From contig NZ_FTPQ01000002.1 in NCBI RefSeq assembly GCF_900156435.1, positions 434,001-498,000 on the forward strand: a stretch of 64,000 nt of DNA, written 5' to 3'. Of this stretch, positions 9,314-17,594 are shown piece after piece. This DNA comes from Microbacterium sp. RU1D (GTDB lineage: Bacteria > Actinomycetota > Actinomycetes > Actinomycetales > Microbacteriaceae). A program made the position numbers and the translations under genes. How positions within the stretch are numbered: position 1 is the stretch's first letter; each line of letters opens with the position of its first letter. The notes below the pieces were generated by a model. It saw only the letters and a list, made by a program, of their open reading frames with translations. It did no database searches and was not told where the DNA came from.

Positions 9314-9889
9314 TCATCCGACGGCGAGCATGACCTCGACGACGGCGTCGAGCACCGCGTCGACCTGCGTCTCGCGATACCCGCCGCGCTGCATGCGAAA
9401 CGCGACCGCACGCACCTGGTCGGGTGTCACGGGATCGCCCGCGGCGAGGTAGCGCGCGATGCGGTCGGCCACGACATCGACCTCGTCGACGCGATAGCCG
9501 TAGTGCAGCAGCGACACGCGCTCGAAGCGCTCCCCGCGGGGCCGACCGAGGCGGTCGAGTACGACCTGCGCGGTGTCGCGGGTCTCGGCCACCCAGGCGC
9601 GTGCACCCAGTCGCGACAGCGCGTGCTCCCGCTCCCGTGCGGCGAAGGCGTCTTCGACGCGTCCGAGGGCGGCATCGACGGATGCCACGGCGTAGCCGCC
9701 TTTCACCATCGGAAACGACACCGCACGCACCTCCGAGGAGCGGAGGCCGCCGGGATCGTCGGCCTCGAACGCGTCGCGCGCCCGAGCGAGGAAGGCGTCG
9801 ACGGCCCGCTTCTCGTAGCCCCTGGTGCGCCCCGTCGTCTCGGGGAAGGGCGTCGCGGCCACCTTGTCGTGGATCGGGGTCTCGGTCAT
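9314..9889 (-). CDS. Protein with four DivIVA-like motifs
   Basis: This 191-residue protein contains four copies of a DivIVA N-terminal-type motif. Each has the pattern F-x(n)-GY-x(4)-VD-x(2)-hydrophobic, for example RGYEKRAVDAFLARARDAF and RGGYRETQVDAVLDAV. In the family this motif sits before a coiled coil and can bind membrane. Here it is repeated with no long coiled coil, so the protein is not a normal DivIVA/Wag31. Its ATG lies inside the cdsA stop (ATGA), making it the last gene of the pyrH-frr-cdsA run. A structural or regulatory role at the membrane is inferred. Confidence 0.78.
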   Translation of the reverse strand: MTETPIHDKVAATPFPETTGRTRGYEKRAVDAFLARARDAFEADDPGGLRSSEVRAVSFPMVKGGYAVASVDAALGRVEDAFAAREREHALSRLGARAWVAETRDTAQVVLDRLGRPRGERFERVSLLHYGYRVDEVDVVADRIARYLAAGDPVTPDQVRAVAFRMQRGGYRETQVDAVLDAVVEVMLAVG

Positions 9890-10935
9890 GACACTCCCAA
9901 CGGGGCGAGCAGGTAGAACATCACGAGAGCGGCGGTCGCCGACGGGAGGATCGAGTCGAGGCGGTCGAGCACCCCCCCGTGCCCGGGCAGCCAGGAGCTC
10001 ATGTCCTTGATGCCGAGGTCGCGCTTGACCATCGACTCGCCCAGGTCGCCCACGGTCGCGGTCGCCAGCACGACGGCGCCGAAGATGAGTCCGGCCCACC
10101 AGGGCACCTGCAGCATGAAGACGGCGAGCAGCGCCCCGGCCACCAGGGCCGCCACGCACGCACCGGCGAAGCCCTCCCAGGTCTTCTTGGGACTGATGCG
10201 CGGAGCCATCGGATGCCGTCCGCCGCGCCCGAACGTGAGGCCTGAGATGTACGCGCCCGTGTCGGCCGCGACGGCGAGGATCAGGAACGCCAGTACCCAC
10301 CACTCCCCGCGCGGTTGCGCGAGAAGGATCATCGCCACGCTGGTGAGGAACGGGACGTAGAGCTGCACGAATCCGGCGACGAGCACGTCGCCGATCACGT
10401 CGATGCGGGCGCGGCCGTCGGCGGCGAACATCTGCGCCACCAGTCGCCAGACGATGACGACGACGACCGCCACCACCACCGCGATCCAGTGCACCCAGGC
10501 ACCGAGGAAGAACCCGCTGAGCAGCAGGACGAAGCCCATGACGAGCTGCGGGACGACGTCCACCCGTCGGCCCGCGACCTGCAGTGCCCGGCTGAATTCG
10601 ACCACGCCCAGCACCATGGCGGCCGCGGCGAAGAGGACGAAGGCCCACTTCACGAAGATGAGCGAGGCGATCACGATCGCGCCGATCGCCACGCCGATCA
10701 GCGTGGCGACGATGAGGTCGCGACCCGTGCGCTGCTTGATGCGCTCGTTCGCCTGGTCGAACTCCGCGCGGGCGTGGGCGATGTGCTGCTCGGCATCCGA
10801 CCGCATGGCGCGCAGCTGCGACTCGATCGCCGTCACTCCCTCACCCGTCGTCGGTGGACGGCGCGTCGAACCCGCCCGACGGGCGTCGAGCGGGTCGACC
10901 GGTTCGGCGTCGCCGGTCTCAGGGGCGTCGGGCAT
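9886..10935 (-). CDS. cdsA: Phosphatidate cytidylyltransferase
   Basis: This 349-residue integral membrane enzyme makes CDP-diacylglycerol from phosphatidic acid and CTP. There are about eight hydrophobic segments from residue 70 onward. The C-terminal signature region is SPKKTWEGFAG...GDLGESMVKRD...SSWLPGHGGVLDRLDS, which includes the metal-binding Asp residues. The N-terminal ~65 residues are a charged cytoplasmic extension. It lies 5 bases after frr and overlaps the DivIVA-motif gene, in the widespread order pyrH-frr-cdsA. Confidence 0.95.
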   Translation of the reverse strand: MPDAPETGDAEPVDPLDARRAGSTRRPPTTGEGVTAIESQLRAMRSDAEQHIAHARAEFDQANERIKQRTGRDLIVATLIGVAIGAIVIASLIFVKWAFVLFAAAAMVLGVVEFSRALQVAGRRVDVVPQLVMGFVLLLSGFFLGAWVHWIAVVVAVVVVIVWRLVAQMFAADGRARIDVIGDVLVAGFVQLYVPFLTSVAMILLAQPRGEWWVLAFLILAVAADTGAYISGLTFGRGGRHPMAPRISPKKTWEGFAGACVAALVAGALLAVFMLQVPWWAGLIFGAVVLATATVGDLGESMVKRDLGIKDMSSWLPGHGGVLDRLDSILPSATAALVMFYLLAPLGVS

Positions 10936-10940
10936 ACCGG

Positions 10941-11495
10941 TCAGACCTCGAGGAGCTCGGCCTCTTTGCGCTTCAGCGCCTCGTCGATCAAGTCGACGTG
11001 CGTGCGCGTGACGGCGTCGAGCTCCTTCTCGGCCCGGACGAGTTCGTCTTCGCCGACGTCGCTCTTGAGGGCGTCGAGGTCGTCCTTGGCCTTGCGGCGG
11101 AGGTTGCGCACCTGCACCTTCGCGTCCTCACCCTTGCCGCGCACGATCTTGACGTACTCCTTGCGGCGGTCCTGAGTGAGCTCCGGCATGGTGACGCGGA
11201 CGATGGTGCCGTCGTTGGTGGGGTTGACGCCCAGGTTCGGCATGTCGCGGATGGCCTGCTCGATGGCCTTCAACGCGGACTTGTCATAGGGGTTGATGAC
11301 GAGGGTGCGCGCCTCGGGGTTGTTCAGCGAAGCGAGCTGCGCGAGGGGCGTGGGCGAGCCGTAGTAGTCGACCAGGACCTTCTGGAACATCTGGGGGTTC
11401 GCGCGTCCGGTGCGGACGGTCGCGAAGTCCTCCTTCGCGGCCTCCACGGCGCGGTCCATGCGCGCTCCGGCATCGGCGAGGACATCGGCGATCAC
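10941..11495 (-). CDS. frr: Ribosome recycling factor
   Basis: This 184-residue factor splits post-termination ribosomes together with EF-G and is the usual family length. The N-terminus [19 protein letters not shown] and the block [20 protein letters not shown] are typical. The GTG start is 5 bases after a GGAG Shine-Dalgarno. Its position between pyrH and cdsA is the standard arrangement. Confidence 0.97.
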   Translation of the reverse strand: MIADVLADAGARMDRAVEAAKEDFATVRTGRANPQMFQKVLVDYYGSPTPLAQLASLNNPEARTLVINPYDKSALKAIEQAIRDMPNLGVNPTNDGTIVRVTMPELTQDRRKEYVKIVRGKGEDAKVQVRNLRRKAKDDLDALKSDVGEDELVRAEKELDAVTRTHVDLIDEALKRKEAELLEV

Positions 11496-11533
11496 GGTGA
11501 CTCCATTCGTTGGAACTGACTTCCCACTCTAGT

Positions 11534-11563
11534 CGCGCGGGCCCGGCTCCCCGGGCCCGCGCG
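11534..11563 (-). terminator. GC-rich hairpin between pyrH and frr
   Basis: A perfect 13-bp stem (11534-11546 with 11551-11563) has a 4-base loop and sits 5 bases after the pyrH stop. There is no U tract. It could lower read-through into frr-cdsA or mark an mRNA processing point. Confidence 0.5.
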
Positions 11564-11568
11564 GCGCG

Positions 11569-12288
11569 TCACGCGGTGACGAGCGTTCCCATCTCGTCGC
11601 CCAGCAGAGCGCGGGTCACGTTGCCTGCCGGCTCCATGCCGAACACGCGCATGTCGATGCCGTTGTCCATGCAGAGGCTGAACGCGGTCGAGTCGACGAC
11701 CTTCAACCCCTTCTGCAGGGCGTCGCCGTAGGTGAGGTGGTCGAGCTTGGTCGCGGTGGGATCCACCCGCGGGTCGGCCGTGTAGACGCCGTCGACGCCG
11801 TTCTTGGCGACGAGCACCTCGGTCGCGCCGATCTCGAGGGCACGCTGGGCGGCCACGGTGTCGGTGGAGAAGTACGGCAGGCCCGCCCCCGCACCGAAGA
11901 TGACGACGCGACCCTTCTCGAGGTGACGCACGGCCCGTCGCGGGATGTAGGGCTCGGCCACCTGCGTCATCGAGATCGCGGACTGCACGCGCGTGGCGGC
12001 ACCCGCCTGCTCGAGGAAGTCCTGCAGGGCGAGCGAGTTCATCACGGTGCCGAGCATGCCCATGTAGTCGGCGCGGCCGCGGTCCATCCCGCGCTGGCTG
12101 AGTTCCGCGCCGCGGAAGAAGTTGCCGCCGCCGACCACGATCGCGATCTCGACCCGGTCCACCGCCTCGGCGATCTCGCGCGCGATCTGGCTGACGACGT
12201 CGGGGTTGACGCCCAACTGGCCTCCGCCGAACGCCTCCCCCGACAGCTTCAGAAGAACTCGGCGGCGCTTGGTGGTCTCATCGATCAC
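11569..12288 (-). CDS. pyrH: UMP kinase
   Basis: This 239-residue amino-acid-kinase-fold enzyme phosphorylates UMP with ATP. Motifs are [13 protein letters not shown] at the N-terminus, the [10 protein letters not shown] nucleotide loop and a [15 protein letters not shown] segment near residue 170. The GTG start is preceded by an AGGA-type ribosome site. It is transcribed after tsf across a strong terminator, so it probably has its own promoter in the 13 kb cluster. Confidence 0.97.
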   Translation of the reverse strand: MIDETTKRRRVLLKLSGEAFGGGQLGVNPDVVSQIAREIAEAVDRVEIAIVVGGGNFFRGAELSQRGMDRGRADYMGMLGTVMNSLALQDFLEQAGAATRVQSAISMTQVAEPYIPRRAVRHLEKGRVVIFGAGAGLPYFSTDTVAAQRALEIGATEVLVAKNGVDGVYTADPRVDPTATKLDHLTYGDALQKGLKVVDSTAFSLCMDNGIDMRVFGMEPAGNVTRALLGDEMGTLVTA

Positions 12289-12370
12289 GTGTGGTGTCCT
12301 CTCGTCTTGAACAAACTATCCCCCCGCCGAGGCGGATCGATACGGCGGAACCGATCGGAGCGCGGGCAGG

Positions 12371-12404
12371 GAAAAGGCCCGGGATGCCGTGGCATCCCGG
12401 GCCT
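12371..12404 (-). terminator. Intrinsic terminator of rpsB-tsf
   Basis: Read on the minus strand, a perfect 14-bp stem (12375-12388 with 12391-12404) is followed at once by TTTT at 12371-12374. It lies about 30 bases after the tsf stop. This is the cleanest rho-independent terminator in the window. Each arm contains the over-represented heptamer GGATGCC/GGCATCC. Confidence 0.9.
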
Positions 12405-12413
12405 CATGACGGG

Positions 12414-12432
12414 CCCTGAGCCTGTCGAAGGG
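12414..12432. repeat. REP-like short element
   Basis: CCCTGAGCCTGTCGAAGGG lies directly against the tsf stop. From memory this 19-mer (reverse CCCTTCGACAGGCTCAGGG) is a repeated extragenic palindrome-like sequence in many high-GC bacteria. Only one clear copy was found in this window. Confidence 0.55.
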
Positions 12433-13260
12433 TTACGCGCCGACCTTGAAGCGGGCGAAGTCGGTCAGCGTCAGACCGGCGTCGGAGGCGACCTTCGCGA
12501 CGGACAGCTTGTTGTCCTTCGCGTAGTCCTGGTCGAGCAGGGCGACCTGCTTGAAGAACGCGTTCACGCGACCCTCGACGATCTTCGGCAGGGCGGCCTC
12601 GGGCTTGCCCTCGTTGCGGGAGATCTCGGTGACGATCTCCCGCTCCTTCTCGACGTCGGCCTCGGGCACGGCGTCGCGGGTGAGGTACGAGGGGTTGGCG
12701 AACGAGATGTGCTGCGCGATGGAGCGAGCGGTCTCGGCGTCGTCACCGGTGTAGGCGAGGACCACGCCGACCTGCGGGGGCAGGTCCTTGCTGGTCTTGT
12801 GCAGGTAGACCTCGAACTTGTCGCCCGAGATGGTGCGCACGCGACGCAGTTCGACCTTCTCGCCGATGATCGCGGCCTCGTCGGAGATGAGCTGCTCGAC
12901 GGTCTTGCCCTCGGCGTCGGCGGCCAGAGCGGCCTCGACCGAGTCGGCGCCGGCGGCGGCGGCCGCGTCGACGACCTTGTCGGCCAGAGCGATGAAGCGC
13001 TCGTTCTTCGCGACGAAGTCGGTCTCGCAGGCGAGCTCGAGCAGCGTGACCGAGCCGGCGTTCTCGCGAGCGGCCACGAGGCCCTCGCTCGTCGAACGGT
13101 CAGCGCGCTTGGCGTTGCCCTTGGCGCCCTTGAGCCGCAGGATCTCGACGGCCTTCTCGACGTCGCCGTCAGCCTCTTCGAGCGCCTTCTTGGTGTCGAC
13201 CATGCCGGTGCCGAGCTGCTCGCGCAGCGCCTTGATGTCGGCGATCGTGAAGTTTGCCAT
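12433..13260 (-). CDS. tsf: Elongation factor Ts
   Basis: This 275-residue guanine-nucleotide exchange factor for EF-Tu starts MANFTIADIKALREQLGTGM. It carries the DTKKALEEADGD and LACETDFVAKNERF signatures. The ATG at 13260 is preceded by AAGGAG. The longer open frame upstream is not conserved. It follows rpsB in the usual order and ends before a strong terminator. Confidence 0.97.
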   Translation of the reverse strand: MANFTIADIKALREQLGTGMVDTKKALEEADGDVEKAVEILRLKGAKGNAKRADRSTSEGLVAARENAGSVTLLELACETDFVAKNERFIALADKVVDAAAAAGADSVEAALAADAEGKTVEQLISDEAAIIGEKVELRRVRTISGDKFEVYLHKTSKDLPPQVGVVLAYTGDDAETARSIAQHISFANPSYLTRDAVPEADVEKEREIVTEISRNEGKPEAALPKIVEGRVNAFFKQVALLDQDYAKDNKLSVAKVASDAGLTLTDFARFKVGA

Positions 13261-13364
13261 GGTGTGGCGGTCTCCTTGTCGTTTGCGTTCTGTATGTGAG
13301 CCCGGCGGGGCCGTGCCGCTGCCTCCGAGGAGGGAGCTGTCTCGACCCCACGGTGAAGAGGAGC

Positions 13365-13417
13365 CCGGCGGGATCGTGTCTCGCGCCGCGGAGCGGACGC
13401 GGTCACGACCCCGCCGG
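13365..13417 (-). promoter_or_regulatory. Hairpin in the rpsB-tsf gap
   Basis: On the minus-strand transcript, 13404-13417 pairs with 13365-13378 over 14 positions with a single G-U pair. A related segment at about 13301-13314 (CCGGCGGGGCCGTG) could compete for the same partner. This may attenuate, or provide a processing site, between rpsB and tsf. No U tract is present. Confidence 0.4.
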
Positions 13418-13476
13418 ATCGTAGCCTGTGCGGGTGGCGCGCCGTTCACGCGAAGGGGAACGGCGAGCCTCGCGGC

Positions 13477-14361
13477 TTACTTGCTGTCGGTGGCCTCGGC
13501 GTCGGTAGCCTCGGTCGCCTCGGCGGCGGGAGCCTCGTCGGTCCCCTCGGCGGCGGGAGCCTCGTCGGTCGACTCGGCGGCCGGAGCCTCGGTCGACTCT
13601 GCGGGGGTCTCGAGCAGCTCGCGCTCCCACTCGGCGAGGGGCTCAGCGGCCTCTTCCTCACCGGCGGGCTGGTGACGCTGGATCAGGCCCTCGGCCGCGG
13701 CGTCGGCGATGATGCGCGTGAGCAGGCTCACCGAACGGATCGCGTCGTCGTTGCCGGGGATCGGGTACTGGAACTCGTCGGGGTCGGCGTTCGTGTCGAG
13801 GATGCCGATCACGGGGATGCCGAGCTTCTTGGCCTCGTCGACCGCGAGGTGCTCGCGCTTGGCGTCGACGACCCAGATGGCCGACGGGGTCTTCTGCAGG
13901 TTGCGGATACCGCCGAGCGACTTGTGGAGCTTGTCGAGCTCGCGCTTCTTGAGCAGGAGCTCCTTCTTGGTGAAGCCGCTCTCGGCGGGGTTCTCGTAGT
14001 CGAGCTCCTCGAGCTCCTTCATGCGGGCGAGGCGCTTCGACACCGTCTGGAAGTTGGTGAGGAGGCCACCGAGCCAGCGCTGGTTGACGTAGGGCTGGCC
14101 CACGCGGGTCGCCTGCTCGGCGAGGACTTCCTGCGCCTGCTTCTTGGTGCCGACGAAGAGGATGGTGCCGCCGTGCGCGACGGTCTCCTTGACGAACTCG
14201 TACGCCTTGTCGATGTACCCGAGCGACTGCTGCAGGTCGATGATGTGGATGCCCGAGCGCTCGGTCAGGATGAAGCGCTTCACCTTCGGGTTCCACCGAC
14301 GGGTCTGGTGTCCGAAGTGGACGCCGCTGTCGAGCAGCTGGCGGATGGTGACGACGGCCAT
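13477..14361 (-). CDS. rpsB: 30S ribosomal protein S2
   Basis: This 294-residue S2 starts [20 protein letters not shown] and has [10 protein letters not shown] and GTKKQAQEV blocks. The last ~60 residues form a repetitive Ala/Glu/Thr/Asp tail (with repeated EAPAAE units) longer than in most S2 proteins; such acidic tails occur in actinobacteria. It is the first gene of rpsB-tsf. The frame remains open upstream, but the family start is clear. Confidence 0.97.
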   Translation of the reverse strand: MAVVTIRQLLDSGVHFGHQTRRWNPKVKRFILTERSGIHIIDLQQSLGYIDKAYEFVKETVAHGGTILFVGTKKQAQEVLAEQATRVGQPYVNQRWLGGLLTNFQTVSKRLARMKELEELDYENPAESGFTKKELLLKKRELDKLHKSLGGIRNLQKTPSAIWVVDAKREHLAVDEAKKLGIPVIGILDTNADPDEFQYPIPGNDDAIRSVSLLTRIIADAAAEGLIQRHQPAGEEEAAEPLAEWERELLETPAESTEAPAAESTDEAPAAEGTDEAPAAEATEATDAEATDSK

Positions 14362-14675
14362 GGTCGTACTCCTGTTTCTGGGCGCTTTCGCACCGTGGTT
14401 GTGGTTGTTCGCGTCGGACGGACCGTCCGACGAGCCTGGTGCCCGGCGCACACCCGCCACCCGCCGGAGCGGAGGACCATGGGGTGTGGATGCCGCGCGA
14501 TGCGCCGATCGGAAGATCGACGCGGTGCGCAATGGGCACGCGGAGTCATCCCGACATGCGGGATGCATCCACCAGCATACAGGACGCCTCCTCCCCACCG
14601 GGTGCGCGCAGGTGTCCGTCCCCGACTCGGCTTGCGGAGCCCCCTCGCCCCGGTCCGAGACGCGAGACTGCGAGC
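14362..14675. promoter_or_regulatory. Divergent rpsB/M23 intergenic region with an inverted repeat
   Basis: This 314-base gap holds the rpsB leader and the promoter side of the M23 peptidase; I see no gene in it. At 14412-14432 there is an inverted repeat CGTCGGACGG-A-CCGTCCGACG, about 50 bases upstream of the rpsB start. It is a candidate S2 autoregulatory hairpin or a protein operator. Confidence 0.45.
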
Positions 14676-15281
14676 ATGATCGCGAAGCGCTCAGCCCGTC
14701 TCCTCGCAAGGGCCAGCGCCGTCCTGACGCTCTGCGGCCTCCTCGTCGGAGCCGCCGCCCCGCCCGGCGGCACCGTCGGACAACCCCTCGCGCAGAAAGC
14801 GGCCTCGCCCGGCAGCACCGTCGGCCTTTTCCTCGCCCGGAAAGCGGTTTCGCCCGGCGGCAGCGTCGGCGACTCCCTCGCCCAGCGCGGGTGGACGTGG
14901 CCCACCTCTCCCGTACGCATCCTGCGCGCATACGCGGCGCCCGCGCATCCCTATGGACCGGGTCACCGGGGCATCGACCTCGCGGGCACCGAGGTGCGGG
15001 CCCCCGCCGAGGGTGTCGTGGCGTTCGTCGGAACGGTTGCCGGACGCGGGGTGCTCACCATCGACCACGGTGCGGGCCTCGTGAGCTCGTACGAGCCGGT
15101 CGTCTCCGATCTGGCGGTGGGCGCGCACGTGGCGCGGGGCGAGCCGCTCGCGACGGTCACCGAGGGCGGCCACACCGCACCGGCATCGGTGCACCTGGGG
15201 GTCCGCCTCGACGGCGAGTACATCAATCCCCTCCGGCTGCTCGGAGGCGTGCCCCGGGCCGTCCTTCTCCCCTGCTGCTGA
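14676..15281 (+). CDS. Secreted M23-type peptidase, possibly inactive
   Basis: This 201-residue protein has a signal peptide ([19 protein letters not shown]). Three 15-residue tandem repeats cover residues 28-72, and an M23/LytM-like domain follows. The first metal motif is present as GHRGIDLAG (H-x3-D). The second motif, normally H-x-H, reads S-V-H in PASVHLGVR: the zinc-binding His is kept but the preceding catalytic-type His is Ser. It could be a degenerate regulator of peptidoglycan hydrolases rather than an enzyme. It is divergent from rpsB, as M23 genes often are in actinobacteria. Confidence 0.82.
   Translation: MIAKRSARLLARASAVLTLCGLLVGAAAPPGGTVGQPLAQKAASPGSTVGLFLARKAVSPGGSVGDSLAQRGWTWPTSPVRILRAYAAPAHPYGPGHRGIDLAGTEVRAPAEGVVAFVGTVAGRGVLTIDHGAGLVSSYEPVVSDLAVGAHVARGEPLATVTEGGHTAPASVHLGVRLDGEYINPLRLLGGVPRAVLLPCC
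14757..14891 (+). repeat. Three tandem 45-bp repeats inside the M23 gene
   Basis: Copies at 14757-14801, 14802-14846 and 14847-14891 are in frame and each encodes a 15-residue unit of the form SPGGTVG-x2-LA-x-KA. The copies differ at several bases. The repeats lie between the signal peptide and the peptidase domain. Confidence 0.9.
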
Positions 15282-15456
15282 GCTCGCCGCCGCCGATTAG
15301 CCCGACTCGAACGTGCGGCGGGAGGTGCGCCAGGGTCGCACCGTGCTGCTGAGCTCGCCGGACCGGACATCCCCGGCTCGAGCCAGGAGGCCGGCCCCCC
15401 TCGTGCCGTGCTGCCGAGCTCTCCCGGCCCGGTGGCCCCCGGCTCGACCGCAGGGC
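15273..15456. repeat. Three decayed tandem repeats of 65-71 bp
   Basis: TGCTGCTGAGCTCGCC starts at 15273 and 15344, and a variant TGCTGCCGAGCTCTCC starts at 15409. Each is followed some 20-25 bases later by a C-rich segment ending in CTCGA. The first copy includes the stop codon of the M23 gene. I see no gene here. Confidence 0.6.
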
Positions 15457-15628
15457 TCAGCCGACCTGATCGCCCCGACCGTCGAAGGCCATCGAGCCGC
15501 TGCCGCCGACCGCGCGTACGGCGTCGTCCTGACCGCGGGAGGTCAGCCGACCTGGTTGCCCCGACCCTCGACGGTCATCGAGCCGATGCCGCCGACGGCG
15601 CGAACGGCGTTGTCCTGACCGCGGACGG
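15457..15628 (-). repeat. 86-bp tandem duplication of the DUF3060 gene tail
   Basis: Bases 15457-15542 match 15543-15628 at roughly 87% by eye. The second unit is the last 28 codons and stop of the lipoprotein gene. The first lies beyond the stop in a different frame (86 is not a multiple of three) but still encodes a recognisable RGQDDAVRAVGG...GRGDQVG-stop tail. Confidence 0.8.
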
Positions 15629-16184
15629 TGGCTGCGGCGATCGCACCGGCCGCCTGCACCGTCGTGCGGTCGCCGCTGAGGTCCACGCTGCCGATCCCCG
15701 CGGCGGACTCGACCGCCCCGTCGTTGCCCTGCACCACGAGCACCTCGATGCCGCCGGCGACGACACGCGCCCGGTCACCCGAGATACGGAGCGTCCCGAC
15801 CGTCGCGGTGGAGGCGTCCACGGTGAGCGCCGAGCCCGACACCGTCAGTTCGGCGCAGGTGCCGGTCACGCGGACCGTCTGCTCGGAACCCGAAACGCTT
15901 TGGCTCCCCCCGTCTCCGCACGAAAGCGACCCCGGGTCGGCCGCGGGGGTGGACGGGTTCGGGTCGACGGTCACGAGCGGAGCGGGAGTCGCTCCCGTGC
16001 CGGGCGTCGGCGATCTCGTGACGACGGACGGCGACGGAACGGATGCCGGAGGCGAGGCGTCGGCTGCGCCGTAACCGGGCGGCAGCCGAGTCTCGACGGG
16101 TTGCGGCTGCGGGGCGCAGGCCGTGAAGATCGCGCAGACCAGGAGCGCAGTCGCCGCGGCGGCGGCGAATCGACGGGACGACAC
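15543..16184 (-). CDS. DUF3060 lipoprotein
   Basis: This 213-residue lipoprotein has a signal peptide ending in a lipobox (FTAC, Cys23), a Pro/Ser/Thr-rich linker to about residue 85, and a repetitive beta-rich C-terminal part. That part repeats short units with the pattern V-x-G-x(n)-V (for example RVTGTCAELTVSGSALTV), which matches the DUF3060 family. Such domains occur in actinobacterial surface proteins of unknown role. Its 3' end is tandemly duplicated downstream. Confidence 0.83.
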   Translation of the reverse strand: MSSRRFAAAAATALLVCAIFTACAPQPQPVETRLPPGYGAADASPPASVPSPSVVTRSPTPGTGATPAPLVTVDPNPSTPAADPGSLSCGDGGSQSVSGSEQTVRVTGTCAELTVSGSALTVDASTATVGTLRISGDRARVVAGGIEVLVVQGNDGAVESAAGIGSVDLSGDRTTVQAAGAIAAATVRGQDNAVRAVGGIGSMTVEGRGNQVG

Positions 16185-16336
16185 GGTCTCACGCTACGGG
16201 GTGCAGGCGCGCGCACGCCATTCCGCTCGGGCTCGTATCCGCATCCGGGCCGTTCGCGACCTGCGGAGGTCCGTCGGCACGGCACCGTCGGCGCCTGGCC
16301 CCGTCGACGCGTGCGAACCCGACGACGCTCCCGTGC

Positions 16337-17359
16337 TCAGGCGCGGGGGTGAGCGAGACGATAAGCCTCACGAAGCCTCTCGGCCGAGACGTGGGTGTAG
16401 ATCTGCGTCGTCCCCAGGCTCGCATGGCCCAGGATCTCCTGCACCGCGCGCAAGTCCGCACCGCCGTCGAGCAGGTGGGTCGCCGCGGAATGCCGTAGGG
16501 CGTGGGGGCCGAGCGCCTCCGTTCCGAGACGAGGCCCGACGGTGCGGGACACGAGGGCGTGCACCGCACGCGGTCCGAGCCGAGCCCCCTTGGCACCCAG
16601 GAAGAGTGCTCGGTGGTCGTGCTCCCGCTGGGACGGGAGGGCGGCGCCGGCCGCCTCGGCGCCACGACCCGAGGGGCCACCAGCGGGAATGGCCCCTTTC
16701 GCGGACACCCCCCCGCCTCGGGACGGACGGGCTCCGCTCGCCTCCGCCCGCGAGCGCAGCACCGGCCGCCCGCGGACGAGGTAGGCCTGCAGGGCACGCT
16801 CGGCCGGCAGCCCGAAGGGCACGACCCGCTCTTTGTCGCCCTTTCCGAGGAGGCGCAGAGTGCGTCTTTCGTGGTCGACGTCGTCGAGGTCGAGGCCGCA
16901 GGTCTCGGACACGCGGGCGCCGGATCCGTACAGCACCTCGAGGACCGCGTGATCTCGGAGTGCGATCGCGTCGCCCGTCTCGGCCCGCTCGGCCGCCTCG
17001 GCCAACACCTCGGCGAGGGCGTCCTGCGTCGCCACCGCGGGCAGCGTGCGGCCCCGTTTCGGGGAGACGAGTCGCTGTGAGGGGTCGAGGCTGACGAGGC
17101 CGGCCTCGCCCGCCCACGCGAACAGTCCCCGTACCGTCGAGGTCCGACGAGCAGCGGTTGCCTTGGATCGCCCCGATCGAGCCGCTCGCCACTGCCACTC
17201 ACGGAGGTCGTCGACATCGACCTCCGTGAGCGGCGGGTCCCCGAGGACGCGCACCAGGTCGTCGAGATCGGAGCGATAGGCGCGTACCGTGGCGGCGGAC
17301 AGCCGGCGCACCTCGGCCAGGTGGGCCAGGTAGCCCTCGACGGCCTCGGATGTGCGCAC
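16337..17359 (-). CDS. xerC: Tyrosine recombinase XerC with an internal insertion
   Basis: This 340-residue site-specific recombinase resolves chromosome dimers at dif. All catalytic residues are visible: Arg149 (GSGARVSE), Lys173 (GKGDKER), His286 and Arg289 (PHALRHS), His312 (LGHAS) and Tyr321 (TQIYTHV). The N-terminal SAM-like core-binding domain spans about 1-95. A Gly/Ala/Arg-rich segment of some 40-45 residues at about 203-248 lies between the Lys and the HxxR motif and makes the protein longer than the usual ~300. The GTG start at 17359 fits the family N-terminus. It follows dprA, as in many actinobacteria. Confidence 0.92.
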   Translation of the reverse strand: MRTSEAVEGYLAHLAEVRRLSAATVRAYRSDLDDLVRVLGDPPLTEVDVDDLREWQWRAARSGRSKATAARRTSTVRGLFAWAGEAGLVSLDPSQRLVSPKRGRTLPAVATQDALAEVLAEAAERAETGDAIALRDHAVLEVLYGSGARVSETCGLDLDDVDHERRTLRLLGKGDKERVVPFGLPAERALQAYLVRGRPVLRSRAEASGARPSRGGGVSAKGAIPAGGPSGRGAEAAGAALPSQREHDHRALFLGAKGARLGPRAVHALVSRTVGPRLGTEALGPHALRHSAATHLLDGGADLRAVQEILGHASLGTTQIYTHVSAERLREAYRLAHPRA

Positions 17360-17594
17360 GCCCCCACTCTGTCGTTCCTCGTCCCTCTCGCCGCGGGGGC
17401 GCGCGGGGAGCCGGTGAGCCGGGCACGCGTCGCCGTCCGGCCAAGCGAAGAGGAACGCGCCACCGGCCGTCACGACGCGACGGTGTCGGGGACGGGGGGT
17501 CCGCGACCCTCCTCTTCCCATTCCCCTCTGCGCCCTCCGCCATGATCGGCTGGGCACGACATCGGGGGCCCGGTCGAAACGGACCCTCCAGCCA

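Noticed and set aside
17360..17594. Arg-rich frames in the xerC/dprA gap
   Set aside because: They are continuations of shadow frames over dprA with no start signal or family similarity.
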